Source of the DNA: Diorhabda sublineata
Lineage: Eukaryota; Arthropoda; Insecta; Coleoptera; Chrysomelidae
Assembly (NCBI RefSeq): GCF_026230105.1
Contig: NC_079476.1
Coordinates: 10,988,709-11,052,708, forward strand
Length of the DNA: 64,000 bases
Direction of reading: 5' to 3'
The notes under the pieces are model-generated. The model was not told the origin of the DNA. It saw nothing but the letters and a program-made list of their open reading frames with translations, and searched no databases. Shown one piece after another: positions 12,048 through 23,710 of this stretch. The position numbers were made by a program, and so were the translations under genes. Position 1 is the stretch's first letter. Each line of letters opens with the position of its first letter.

Positions 12048-12083
12048 GCACTCGTGCAAATTATCGATAATTTGCACTAGTGC
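12048..12083. repeat. 36-bp near-perfect palindrome downstream of the ORF
   Basis: Two arms, GCACTCGTGC and GCACTAGTGC, surround the perfect core AAATTATCGATAATTT. Only the central CG/AG step of the outer arms mismatches. It shares the TCGATAATT and GCAC-T-GTGC elements with the hairpin on the other side of the ORF. Confidence 0.9.
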
Positions 12084-13160
12084 AGTATTATCGCTGAAAT
12101 TTGATCGTTGCTAGGTAAACATAAAATATTACAGCTTTTTGGTTGGCTTAAATTTTTCGAAGGAAATAGTCAAAATAATATTTTTTAATCGTTATCATGT
12201 TTTAATAGGTAGATTTCTTTGTATATTTTGTAAGCTGAATGTTCCACCTGGAATTATTAAATTTCATTCTCTATAACTGGTATCCGAAATTTTCACATTT
12301 TTCTCGCTCTAGGCCCTCTATTAGTTTGCGTTTTAGAATGGAAGAACTATTTTCATTTTGAATTCAACAATTCTTTTTAAGTTGGATACACTATATTAAT
12401 CAAAAACGGTTATATAGCATCACCCAACAAACTACGTAAGTTACAATCAAATGACGCATCTTATTCCAAACAAATAGGCGTGGACGAGAGAAGCGAAAAT
12501 TGAGAAAATAGAATTTTAACAGAATAATAATTTTTTCTCAACCAGATCTATCAGGATAAAATCTGCAACCACTTTTCCGTGAAGAAGTGAGATTCTCAAT
12601 TTGGGCTACTGTGACCTATTCATTTATTGCATCAATTTTCACTATAATATAATAGATAAGAAAAAATCACTTTTACTTCTAACTTCCGTATAGATATACT
12701 TTATTATTATACCATTTTTTTGCCACTTTTTTGTTTTCAATGGGTTGGCATTTCTATTGATTTCCGATATTATTTCTAAAATGTATGGTAAACCAATGAA
12801 ATAATTGGGAATGTAATGTTTTTCGAAGAATATTCTATATATGAACAGATATACCTAATATATGTGTCATAAACAAATGAAGAACAGAATAATCAATATA
12901 TGTATGAGACACTGCATCTGATGGAAAGAATTTGAAATTCCTTCATAAATTATTTTTAGATTATGAATATCAAAACAATTTAGTAAAAATATAAAACTGA
13001 CATGTCCAGATGTTATATTTCTTCAAAACAGATTAAACTTTTTATAGCAGGCATATGACATGAGAATTACAAACAAAACAAGTGGAACAAAAAGTCTAGG
13101 AACGGGTATTATTTTTCTTCTACAACTGCTGATACATACAAGGATATATTGAAAAATTCT
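12084..13160. other. Unassigned AT-rich intergenic DNA
   Basis: Nothing recognised on either strand. Confidence 0.5.
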
Positions 13161-13948
13161 TAGCCTACTATAGAACCAAACAAAATTTCAATGTCGAAAT
13201 ATTTTATTACTCAAGATATTCTCCTCTTAATTGGATACATTTATTACAGCGAACCTACAACGTCTCTAGACCTTTCAAAAAAAAATTATTTCTTCTTGCT
13301 CTGCAAACCAGCCATCCACATCTTTCATGACCTCCTCGTTGTAAGAAAATTTACGACCTTTTAATCTTTTTTTTCAGTTGAGGAAAGAGATGATAGTCGG
13401 ACGGAGCCAAATCTGGCGAATGAGGAAGGTGTTCTAGTAATTCAAACCCTAAATCACGAATTTTTTGCATGCCAACATGAGATTTGTGTGCAGGAGCGTT
13501 GTCCTGGAAAAACAAAACAATTTTGGATAGCTTTCCGCGTCTTTTCTCTTCAATTTTTTCCCGCAGAGTGGCCAGTAATGTCAAATAGCAATGTCCCGAT
13601 ATTGTTCTGCCCTTATCCAAAAAATTAATAATTATTACTCCATGGCAATCCCAAAAAACTGAAGCAAAAACTTTTCCAGCAGATTTTTGGACACGAAGCT
13701 TCTTAGGTCTTGGAGAACCAGAGTGTCACCATTCCATCGATTCTTGCTTTGTTTCTGGACCGCAGAAATGTACCCAAGTCTAATCCATAGTAACAATTCG
13801 GTTTAAGAATTCACATCTTTTTTCTTTTAATTTATTGCGTAACGCTGGTTTACTTTTTTGACGTCAAACTTTACACTGACACTTCTATTAATTTATTATT
13901 GCTATGGAAACGCATTATTTTGTTTATGCATGGACTTGGTCTAGGCTA
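13161..13948 (-). mobile_element. Internally deleted mariner element (copy 1)
   Basis: The two outermost segments both begin TAGCCTA when read inward (13161 on plus; 13948 on minus), consistent with mariner ends inside a TA target. The body aligns, reversed, with the copy at 53489-54655, except that roughly 400-450 bases of the N-terminal transposase region are missing. Homology extends into the 5' untranslated part, where both copies share CAGTGTAAAGTTTGACGTC. At about 790 bp it is two thirds the length of its relative. Confidence 0.85.
13250..13800 (-). pseudogene. mariner transposase (DD34D) remnant, copy 1
   Basis: The minus-strand frame from about 13795 keeps the first catalytic Asp in VTMD but follows it with a TAG stop where relatives have Glu. 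An 89-codon open stretch (13351-13620) contains FFQDNAPAHKSHVG and SPDLAPSDYHLF; exactly 34 residues separate the two Asp, the mariner DD34D signature. An extra A in a run of A near 13370 shifts the frame and ends the ORF at LKKKIKRS. The downstream C-terminal part is still readable in another frame and keeps a Gln codon where copy 2 has a stop. The DNA-binding half has been deleted. Confidence 0.93.
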
Positions 13949-14587
13949 ACTAGATACATCTTCATATATAGGCCACACACACTAGTCAAAAATTAACGAA
14001 ATCGCTTTCTCTATACTAAAATCACAAATGTATCTTAGCGAAACGTATAGACAATATATGACATTCTGAGTAGAATTTTGATAAAATCAATTTTATTAGT
14101 TATTGCCGGCATTATTTTTCTTAAAATCGGCTTGATGGTTTTTCGTCATTTTAATCCTTGGACGAATAAATAAAAAGAATGGACCTAGCATGTTTGAATA
14201 TAATTGAAGCCAACTTATAGTTGACCTCAGTGTTGTCAAATTTCACAGTTAATATTTATTATCTGAATGCATTGTACGTTTCACAAATAATTATTTATAC
14301 ATCTAAATTTTATTACAAATCAATAAGAATCTGGCTTTAGTCCTCACTAAGTTTGGTGAATGGGAATTATTTTCAACAATTGATCTCAACAAAAATGTTT
14401 CCATGACCAAGAAAATAATTTTGCTCAAAAAGTTCGAGAAAAAAGCTTGGCAACATCTGTTTTCATTTGCGGTAAAATATCTGCCTTAGTTTACTAAATA
14501 TTGAGGAAGAATTTTGAATAGATTTGTTGAAGTGAAATATATTTGAGTGTTTAGATATTGCTTAAGTGACATATTAGTGATAAGATA
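13949..14587. other. Unassigned AT-rich intergenic DNA
   Basis: Nothing recognised on either strand. Confidence 0.5.
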
Positions 14588-15840
14588 ATGGGTAAATCGT
14601 GTTATGTTTGTAAAAAGGTGGATTATTTAAATCCTAACCTTTCATTCCATAGCTGAGTATCATCGGCGTAACTCGACCGTATTTGTTAGTAAATCGATTA
14701 ACTTCTTACAATATAAAATTGTAGATTTCTTACGAATGTAGAGCAATGACAAAAGTGTCTAGGTGTATTGAAAATACAGGAAAAAGATTTACCCAGAGAA
14801 GCTTATATTTGTTGCTTTCATTTCAAATCGGACGATTTTCAATGGAAAGGAAATCCTGAGAAGAATTTTTGGAAAAAGAATGTAATACCTTAACCATACT
14901 TTCAATCAGATAGAAGTACAGATGTATCTTCCAGTAAGAGGTATTAATTTAATTAATTGATAAGAAAATTATCTTATTTACAAAGAATATTGATTTCAGG
15001 CAAAAAGTTATGTTAAATTTGGAAATTAAACCGGGTACTTCTTGGCAGTGTTTTGATTCAACATTTGAAAAATATTTATTGTCTGTTTGAAAAATGTTGT
15101 TAATTCATATTGCGTATTTCAATGTTCAAAAAATGTTAAATATTTGCTTATTATAAATTTTCACAAGACCACTTGGAACTGTTTTTTGGTGCTATTAGAA
15201 GTAGAGGTGGATTCAACAATAATCCTACCTCCAATTTGAAAATACCTTTAAGAGACTTCTAATTCACCAAGAAGTAAAAGTATGAGATTCAGGGAATATT
15301 ATTAGATTGGATTCTACTGGCATATTGCATTGTAGTAGCCAAGGACCTAGTAAGACTGATAATGTTCAAAAAGATGCAGAATTTGAAAACCAATTGAAGC
15401 AAAATATTGAAGAATTTCAGTATTTTAACTCGGAATCAGGATTTTGACCGATTATGTTTTAGATGTAGTTAGTTATATTGCGGGATTTGTTGTAAAATCT
15501 TTAATACAAATTATTAATTGCAAACACTGCTTATCTTTGCTAGAATCAGAGAAACCTTATCTTCACCTTTATCTACACTGCAATACACACAAATGCTTCA
15601 TATTTAGTAATTAAGGTATGTCAGTGTGCAGAAAAATATTTTCAATTTTTCAACAAAACCACCAATATTTTCAACAAAAATATAAAGAATTTGGAATTGA
15701 TTTCAATTTCGGAATCAGTAGCTAACTTGCCTAGTACCATTTCAAATGAATTCAATGATCATCTATATGATGAAGATCCCATAGAAAATCACGGAATTAA
15801 ATTGATCAAGCTTATCTTGAGAAAGTACTTTTAGGTGCGA
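14588..15840 (+). pseudogene. THAP-domain P-element-like transposase remnant
   Basis: The start at 14588 reads MGKSCYVCKKVDYLNPNLSF, giving the Cys-x2-Cys half of a THAP zinc finger. About 65 codons on, CCFHFKSDDFQWKG supplies the Cys/His half and the typical DDF. Near 15160-15235 comes DHLELFFGAIRSRGGFNNN, a strongly conserved block of P-element and THAP9-type transposases. RLLIHQEVKVSDSGN-like text follows in broken frame. At 15460-15550 VSYIAGFVVKSL and CKHCLSLLES match the C-terminal conserved region. Several stops and frame changes separate the blocks. A segment between about 14950 and 15150 is unreadable. Order and spacing fit one decayed gene; no terminal repeats were found. Confidence 0.8.
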
Positions 15841-16919
15841 ATTTATCACGAAACGAATAAAAAAATAGAAAAAATTCCACGAATTCGCCAACAACTAAAC
15901 AAAACTGTTCTCTTCAAAAACCAGTAAGGTTTGCTTTTTAACTTTTTATTTCAATTTTGTTCATGATTATTCCATATTACAATAACCTACAAATATTTGT
16001 TACTTTTAATTTTAAATTAAACTATTATCAATTTGTCATGAGAAAATAGATTTTGTTAGTTTTGTATACTTCTGGTTAGCATTGATAATTTGCGTCTACA
16101 TTTAATCTAGGATATTATTTTTAAAACTACCTTGCATTGCATTCATGTGTTAATTATTTTTTTAAATTTAATTTTTTACATTTGGCATGCTACGCCTATG
16201 TTCGAATAATGTCATGTGTGCAGGACAACATAAAAAAACTATCCCTAAGTTGGCTTCATCATTCTCCGCGTATTGTGTGTTATGATGCTAGGTCCATCTT
16301 TTATTATTCGTCCATGTTTTAATCAATGGCTAGTTGCCTATATGACTGATATGTCAGAAATACAAAATAATATCAGTTTTAATACATAATCGAATTACCG
16401 GTGTTTGCTGTATAGTTTCAAGATTTCATTTTCTCTAAAGGTCTAATAATCCTATAGTTAACCTTCATAATTGATAGGTAATCTAAAACAATGTGAATGT
16501 TCTTTTATTTGGATAATTGTTACTTAAGTTACAATAAACTGTTGCGTTTAATGAAAAAATAATTTGTTTTACGTTAGACTTGCCTATTAGGAAAAATGAT
16601 TTTGCAAGGTAATCTGCTGATGGATTTGTAAAATAGATATAAGATATAGGTTTTTATGACGCATTTTAAATAAGTAATTAGTAAAGTATACGAATATATC
16701 TCAAAATTCAATATTTTTAATGTTATTTTCATATATCAAGTGTATAAAAATAAAAATTAACATTCACCTCTTAATAAAAAAGATAAAATTTTAGGTTAGA
16801 AACATCAGTTATAAGTCGAATGCGAAAATGTTCCGATAACTCCGATGACTTCATTAAAAGAAGAAGTAAGTAATAAAATCGACTTTATTCCGAAAATTTC
16901 CTATTGATTCTATCAGAAT
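15841..16919. other. Unassigned AT-rich intergenic DNA
   Basis: A 61-codon frame at 16137-16322 is open but unrecognised. Otherwise nothing is seen. Confidence 0.5.
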
Positions 16920-17316
16920 TGTTACGAACAAGTCCATAATATGGGCCGTGGAGCTGGTCCTGTCCACCTATAATGGAATTCTTAAATTCGGGGAAGGCAC
17001 GGTATGTTTGGTATAGTTTTTTTAGAACCGCGGAAATCATTTGGTGTTTGCTTTTAATATAAGTTTTTATTATTACAGACGATTTGTTTACATTGTTTGT
17101 TTTGAACTAATTTCTGGGAAGGTCTATTTATTTCTTTATCTTCTATAATTTTTGAGAACGTCGTTTTGGATATAAAAACGAGTTCGTTTGGCGCAGTTAG
17201 TTTAGTTTAGTATAATGTAAAGTGCTTAAATAGGTACATTAAGTGAGTAAAAAACAGTGTTTATAAATTCATCCCACCGATAGAAAAGTAAATAAATAAA
17301 CAAGAAAAACATTACA
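16920..17316 (+). repeat. LTR of an LTR retrotransposon (copy A)
   Basis: The sequence begins TGTTACGAAC and ends AACATTACA. Reverse-complemented, 22053-22556 begins and ends the same way. Shared internal blocks include TATAATGGAATTC, TAACTAATTTCT-like text, and CAGTGTTTATAAATTCA near the 3' end. A TATA-like GGATATAAAAACG lies at 17168-17180 with the downstream GCAGTTAGTTTAG typical of a start region. It is about 100 bases shorter than copy B. No primer-binding site or gag follows it, and no matching target duplication was found, so it may be a solo or truncated LTR. Confidence 0.75.
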
Positions 17317-19093
17317 GCATTTTATATTTACAATTACGAGTATATTAAAAAATTTCTGGTAAATGACTCTCATGTCAAAGGCCAAATAAAATTGATAAAA
17401 AATGTGACCCTTATAATTTAAGTGATACTTGTTACTACTTCTCATAAAAAAAAGTTTTACTTGAAATTCTTATATTCAAAATGAAATGGATTTTTTAAAA
17501 GACAATATTTTTGAAGTTTCTACATAATTTTGGCTTTCATAAAACTATAATCTGATATTGACTACATGAAAATTTTTATCCTGAGTGCTAATAGACAAAA
17601 AAGAAGCAACAAGAAGCAACATGTTCAAATTATTTAGGTGTATCTTATCATTTGTAGCTTCTATATAAATAATATATGACTATTACATCGTTGGGAAAAA
17701 GCTGTTTCAAATGAAAATGATTTTGAAAAGATCCATTCGAGAACACACAGCTTCTTGGCTGAAATATACTTGAAAATTTGTTCATTATATACACTCAATA
17801 ACAAACGCTGTCCGCGCCATATACACCTCTAATTGCGAACCATTAATCTGGTATTTCCTAATTATTGAAGTTATAAATAAAACAACACTTTTGATGTAAT
17901 ATTTCAGACAAATTACTTGTGTTCGCATGAATTATTATTACATGGTGGAAGACATAGTCGTTTGATGATACCGCACCAGATATAGCCACCTTGCGTTTCT
18001 ATATTAGTGTTTTATCATTTCATTCAATAATTCCGTCTATTTGTTTAATTTCCTGAAAATCTAAATGTTGTACTAATAGTTTTCATCGAAAGCTCGGAAA
18101 AGACTATATCCAAATACAAATTTTTAAATTAATTTTTTTAAAAGATGTGTACATTCAGAAGTGACTGATTCATTACTACCAAGTAACAACCACTGTGAGA
18201 TTGTAGCACGAGTAGATTTTAAAGCGAAGCTACGAAAATATTACAATGGACAAATTGATAAAACAAAAAATCGGAATGTGGAATGAGCAGAATACAAACT
18301 AAGAAAAACACAAATATTGAGATAACTAAGCAGCTATACAAATATGAAGTTTTGGACGTGGGAAAGAACAAAATATTAATTATGAAACGTGAAACTGTTT
18401 TTATCTCCAGTGATAGAATTTGTTTCAAGTGAAAAGTATTATTGAATTTTATTGAAATTACATGTAGCCACAGGCCACAATGGGCGTGTAATTGGTAGAA
18501 CACTTTACAAAACATTGTTTCAACTTAGTCTAAAGGAAATAAAATTCGATTATCTACTAATATTGATTTTTACTCGTAAGCTAATTTTGTTAAATATTCT
18601 AGCGGGTAGGAGAAACATTGAAATGTTTCTAGCTCATTGAAATTAAAATTTCCTATGAGATTGCAAAAAGTTTTATTTTTGTCAATTGAGTTACTTTTAA
18701 AGATGAAAAAAATAATTGCAAGTTAAAGGTTCAGTATGAGAAATTATATACGTGAAAAATTATTATTATTATTCCACAACAAAAGATTTTGAAAAAGCTT
18801 TCGTAGAGAAGGACGATGTTATAAGAGATAACAGTGGTAATTTATAATCTTTATGTATTATTGTTGGTTGGTTTTTTTCACTCAGCAAGAAACCAAAGGA
18901 TTTTGCATTTTAATTACGATGCAACTTCAGAAGTCTTAACCATAAAATTACAGTTGAATTTACTTATACATAGGTGTTGATAAAGAGAAAGTAGATACTG
19001 AATTTCAAATACACATTGAAATTAAAACCAAGAGGAAAATACTCATACACACAATTTCTCAAGATATAACAACTGCTCCGTCTTTGTCGAGTT
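17317..19093. other. Unassigned AT-rich intergenic DNA
   Basis: No coding signal was recognised. A 98-codon minus-strand frame at 18219-18515 has a hydrophobic, low-complexity composition and no family resemblance. Confidence 0.5.
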
Positions 19094-19246
19094 CAACGTT
19101 GTTCTACACCCGAAGAAACGTTTGATGCGTTCAAATCACATGTTTTGGAGGTACCTCAATCAGAATGGAAAAAATTATTCGAAAATCGGTTCAAATGCAT
19201 GCAAAAGTGTATTGATCTGAATGGAGATTATTTTGAAAAACAGTGA
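19094..19246 (+). pseudogene. mariner transposase C-terminal fragment
   Basis: A frame of 50 codons contains FDAFKSHVLEVPQSEWKK and then MQKCIDLNGDYFEKQ before a natural TGA. This is the C-terminus of a mariner subfamily in which the catalytic block reads LHHDN-x-SH (see 33393-33640). It has no upstream catalytic region; the copy is truncated at its 5' side. The frame is uninterrupted, so the fragment is relatively well preserved. Confidence 0.8.
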
Positions 19247-20330
19247 AGCCATATCCAATTATAAATATTTGTTTTTATTTCTCTATCTAGAAACTGAAGC
19301 TTCGTATCCCTGATAAAATCTAACTATTAAGAATATAACATATGATTCTTTGAAATAATGAAGTCATATGTACAGTAAATCAGTCATTTGTAGGGGTTGA
19401 ACGGTCTCATTCCTGAAACGCACTAGAAATACTAGAACATCGATGGAAAAACATTAATCGAGACTATATTTGGAAATTAAAATGATCTATTTACCAATTT
19501 TATTGTTAGTGGGTTTTGGGTCGGAGAAAATAGATGAACTCTCATATATAAACCTACCCAATAAGAGGATTGTTTAAAATTCATTAACCCAAGTTTTGCT
19601 AAAACGATTTAGTCGCTATTCTTCTTTTTTATCTCTTAGCATATTCTAACTCTCCACTTTATCATGAGTAAATCTGTTTTCAAAATAAGCAGTTGTTTGG
19701 ATCATACTTTACATATAATTACATACAATTTTTCAAAGTACCGTCTACTACAATTTGAGTTTGTTGTCCAAGATTCTCATCAAATTCTTCCGTTATTATG
19801 TACCAATATTTTTAAAACACACCTCAGCCAAAAGATTTTTTTTATTTTTTAGATGATCACTTTGTTATGAACTTTAATTCAATAACTCTGTCGCTGGCTC
19901 CGGTCCGGTGTGCAGATTCAATGGCGCCGACGCAAGAGACGAGTGTTAGTAGAAAAGGAACAAAAAGAAGACCAAGTCGCAGACGAGAAAACGTTATATT
20001 ATGTTATGTTTATGTAGAACTATTATTTGTCAGAAAATTAAAATTCAGTAATGCTCACGTAAAATAAACACTCATATTCAGGCAACGTATTTAAATAAAC
20101 CAACACACTTATCAAAACTTTAGGAACATTTTTTAACATTTCCTTTCCTTCAAAATTTAAATTTTTAGAACATTATTTGATCAGAAATATCATGTTATAC
20201 CATCTGTATTTCCGTATTTCCAAAGTATGCCGATGGACCTCACTGATTTGAATAATTGTGTAATAGTAAATGCAATACATTTCAGAACGACAATGTAAGA
20301 GCTATTGGCCGAAGCGTTAGGCATTAACAA
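19247..20330. other. Mostly unassigned; small GC-richer ORF at 19867-20067
   Basis: The 66-codon plus-strand frame at 19867 includes a basic segment, MAPTQETSVSRKGTKRRP, in a locally GC-richer patch (19890-19985). I do not recognise it. It could be an exon or part of a repeat. The remainder is featureless AT-rich DNA. Confidence 0.4.
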
Positions 20331-20339
20331 GAACTGAAA

Positions 20340-21350
20340 TATCAGAATATCCTTTTATTACAAGGGAAAACACTAAAATCACAAAGAAAAAAACACACTG
20401 GTGGAATGAAGAAATGAAAATGGAGATTAAAGAGAACAAAGATGAAGGGATGATATACTTCAGCAATAACAAAAATGGTGAAGATTATGGAACATACAAA
20501 AAATAAAAAGACAATGTAAAAAGCTAATAAAAGAAGCCGAGGCTAAGATGTAGGAGATGCTGAAGCACATCTTGAGATCAATCAGAAAGAGATGAAGAAC
20601 CATCAGAAAGAGAAAACAGCAATATAATAGGAACAAGCGTGACACGAGAAGAACCATAAGTAGAAATAAAAAAGAGGGAGGTCCTGAAGACAAAAGAAAA
20701 ACGAAAATTGGGGAAACCACAAATACGAGAAAATACAGGCGGAAATGCTGAAGTACTTAGGAAACAAGAAAACAAGAGGATGGAATTATTACACAAAATA
20801 TTACTAGGAGCCTGGAATACACAAACAATTACAAAGGAGTAGGAAATAACAATAATAGCACCCATTCACAAAAAAGAAAGTTATTATAACTGCAAAACTT
20901 ATAGAAGGTTATAGCTACTCTCTGTACTATATACATGTTATTTGAACATTAAACCCAAGATTCCATATTTTCTTTGAGACAAATAACAGACACAGACTAT
21001 GGGATTTACATCGCAGCATTTGATTATGAGAAAGCTTTCGATAGTATTGATAGAGAGAGAAAACGGGAATAGGAAGGTTCGTAAACAATTGATAAGCCTA
21101 GTTCAGAATACACATAAGAAAATAGATATAATGTGGTACGAATTAACGGGAAGATGACAAGAAATTTCTGACTCAGGACTGAGACAAGTAAATGTTTTAA
21201 ACCTACTATTATTCGTCCCTGATAATGAAGGAGAAAATAACTGAAAAAGTGATCGAAGAAGTGAAATTATCAAACAAACCTAAAGAAATAATTATTATGC
21301 AAATACCAGGGAAAGAAGAACGTCAACAATTTAAAGTATATATATGTATA

Positions 21351-21421
<71 letters not shown>

Positions 21422-21830
21422 GGCTAAACAACAAAGAGGTATCGAATAGAGTAAACGAGGTAATATACACATATAAACAATCTAAAATCTACGAGTTAAA
21501 ACTACTACCAATGCTGATCTATGGTTGTGAATCCTGGGTGCTAACCAACAGACTGAAACAGAAAATAACAACAGGTTGAATGAACATACTGAGAGAAATA
21601 AAGGGGTAAAAAGACCACAAAAAATAAGGAAAGACAAAATTAGGACTGAATTTAATGTATTGAGTACGATGTTAAAATTCGAAGGTAGACAGAGCAATTA
21701 AGATAATATAGAAAACCAAAATAATCAAAAAAGGGAAAGCAGATCCAGAAGGAAATAAGATAGAAATAACAGCCTGCAAAAAAGGAACTGAACTAGAGAC
21801 GGTATAAGCAGGAAGCAAATGATAGAATAA
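20340..21830 (+). pseudogene. Non-LTR retrotransposon (LINE) reverse transcriptase remnant
   Basis: Blocks in order on the plus strand: THWWNEEMKMEIKEN near 20396; IIAPIHKKESYYNC at 20850-20890, a pre-palm motif; AAFDYEKAFDSIDRE at 21010-21055, the palm motif with its first catalytic Asp; EKVIEEVKLSNKPKEI at about 21245. After a (TA)n tract come RVNEVIYTYKQSKI and LPMLIYGCESWVLTNRLKQK near 21450-21560, the thumb region. The TA tract stands where the tyrosine-Ala-Asp-Asp segment would be expected, and that motif is absent. Stops and shifts are frequent. The style is that of RTE/jockey-like insect LINEs; clade unresolved. Confidence 0.75.
21335..21416. repeat. (TA)n microsatellite inside a LINE remnant
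   Basis: Alternating TA with two TG steps near its left end. It interrupts the reverse-transcriptase frame. Confidence 0.95.
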
Positions 21831-22052
21831 CGAAATATTATCCCTACCTATAGGAGAAGAAGTTGGAGATAACTAGGTAATTTTTCTAATAATCTATGAC
21901 TCCAGTAGCTTTTAGGATTAAATTGATGCGATACATAACCAAGAATATTGTAAAAAAAGCCCATCATAATTTATCTAAGGCATTTGCAAGAAAAGGAATC
22001 TCAAGGAAGCTTTTTAGAAATTTAAATATGATAAACATATGGTAAATCATAT

Positions 22053-22556
22053 TGTAATGTTTCTTTTATTTATTTACACTCTTTCTATTCGTGGGTGAAT
22101 TTATAAACACTGACTATTATGTTCTTAATTTATTTAAACAACTTAAACTACACTTAACTAAAACATAATAATGAACTTATCACTAACTCTTAACTAACTT
22201 ATATAATTTATTCAAATTTTTCGGTTACTTTTCTATTTCGTTCTGTTCACTACGCCTATTTATTATAAACTAACTAAACTTCGCTATACATGCTCGATAT
22301 ATATAGCAGAAACAACATTTCTAGAATTCTAAAAGGTAAACAAAAAAAAACAATAAATAACAAGACTTTTCTAGAAATTAGTTAAAAAACAATGAAAACG
22401 AACCGCCTATTATGATGAAAACATATATAAAAAACAAACCTCAAACGAATTCCGTGGATTAAAAAAGTATATCAGACTTGCCGTGACTTCACCCAATTTT
22501 AGAATTCCATTATAACCGGACAGGGCCGGCTTCATGTAGGGGACGAGTTCGTAACA
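22053..22556 (-). repeat. LTR of an LTR retrotransposon (copy B, inverted)
   Basis: Read on the minus strand it starts TGTTACGAAC at 22556 and ends AACATTACA at 22053, matching copy A at 16920-17316 in the opposite orientation. At 504 bases it is the longer copy and carries an extra block between the TATA-like region and the CAGTGTTTATAAATTCA segment. No internal retrotransposon coding adjoins either side. Confidence 0.75.
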
Positions 22557-23251
22557 ATAGTATAATAATTTTTTCTTTAGTAGTTTCCACCCCCGAAATA
22601 TAATGGTTTCAACCTAATTCCAAATTTCTAAAGAAAGTGCTTACTTGTTAATAAGTATCTGCAATTTAAAATAATATGGTTGCTCATTTTGATGAATTTT
22701 TGATCCAATGAAATGCACAGGATAATTATTATAATCATGTAGAAAGTTATCTATTCATCAGGATATGATTGTAGAATATATATGCTGATTTGAGCGTTAA
22801 AAATATGGAGAACGTATGTAATGGATTTGGTAAAATCTACCAGATTGGAAAAAGAGACATATCCTCTGGAAGATATCGGACAAAAATTCATTTGAAACAG
22901 ATAATTAGATAACCAAAAAAAAACAAACTAAAAATCGAAAAAAGTATAATTAATATATACTTAAAGTATTATTGTGTACTGCAGACACACTAAGGAAGTG
23001 ATAGAAATCAAGAATTTAAATAGCTCAAAAAGCTAACAGCATGCGGACATAATTTAAACATAAAAAGCTATTCTCCGATTACCTATAATACTTCTACTTC
23101 TCAAATAAATTATTTTATCGTCTCGTCTCATAAACTGTTCCCGCTGAGAGGAATAAATAAATCTATTATTAAATTATACTTGATTATTAGCTGAAGGTAT
23201 TAGTTTTCTTTTATTTGTAAGGGCTCACTTGATTATTTATCCATGATGGCT
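22557..23251. other. Unassigned AT-rich intergenic DNA
   Basis: Nothing recognised on either strand. Confidence 0.5.
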
Positions 23252-23329
23252 TTAACAGCGCACTTTCATTAGAACGTAGTGAAATTCAGTGATGCATCCC
23301 AAAGAATTTCTGTGAGTTTGCGTATTTAT

Positions 23330-23505
23330 TTCGAATCCACGTGGTGATCGGAGCAAGGCTTTGGAATTGCCGGCCGTCGACGCGCCGTGAACTTCACCTG
23401 TTTGTTCGAAAACCGACTCAGTTTCTCTTGCCTCTTCGTGAAAGAGCAACGCGAGACAGAATTTTGACGTTCCCTGCTTCTGTGAGATCGCGAAGACGCT
23501 ACCTT
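23330..23505. promoter_or_regulatory. CpG-rich patch, possible promoter or first exon
   Basis: About 15-20 CpG dinucleotides lie in some 175 bases, including GCCGGCCGTCGACGCGCCG, in a window where CpG is otherwise sparse. Both strands are open for about 65 codons across it (23252-23449 minus, 23341-23535 plus), which follows from GC content and is not evidence of coding. Downstream, 23505-23710 is T/G-rich and could be 5' untranslated or intronic. A short MDVDYIVVSSQGPETCLD frame begins at 23653. It could be the start of a host gene whose body lies elsewhere, or a repeat. Confidence 0.35.
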
Positions 23506-23710
23506 ATTTCATTTATTTTAGTATTGTTTGCTTAATGTTGAATGACACTGCGGATTTTTGTTTTAGTTTTTTTTGTGATTTTGTGCTATAGGTTTTTTGT
23601 TGGTTTTGTGTCGTTGAAATGTGAAAGGAAGACAGTTTTTTGTTTACTTGTGATGGATGTCGATTATATAGTTGTCAGTTCACAGGGACCTGAAACCTGT
23701 TTGGATTAAA

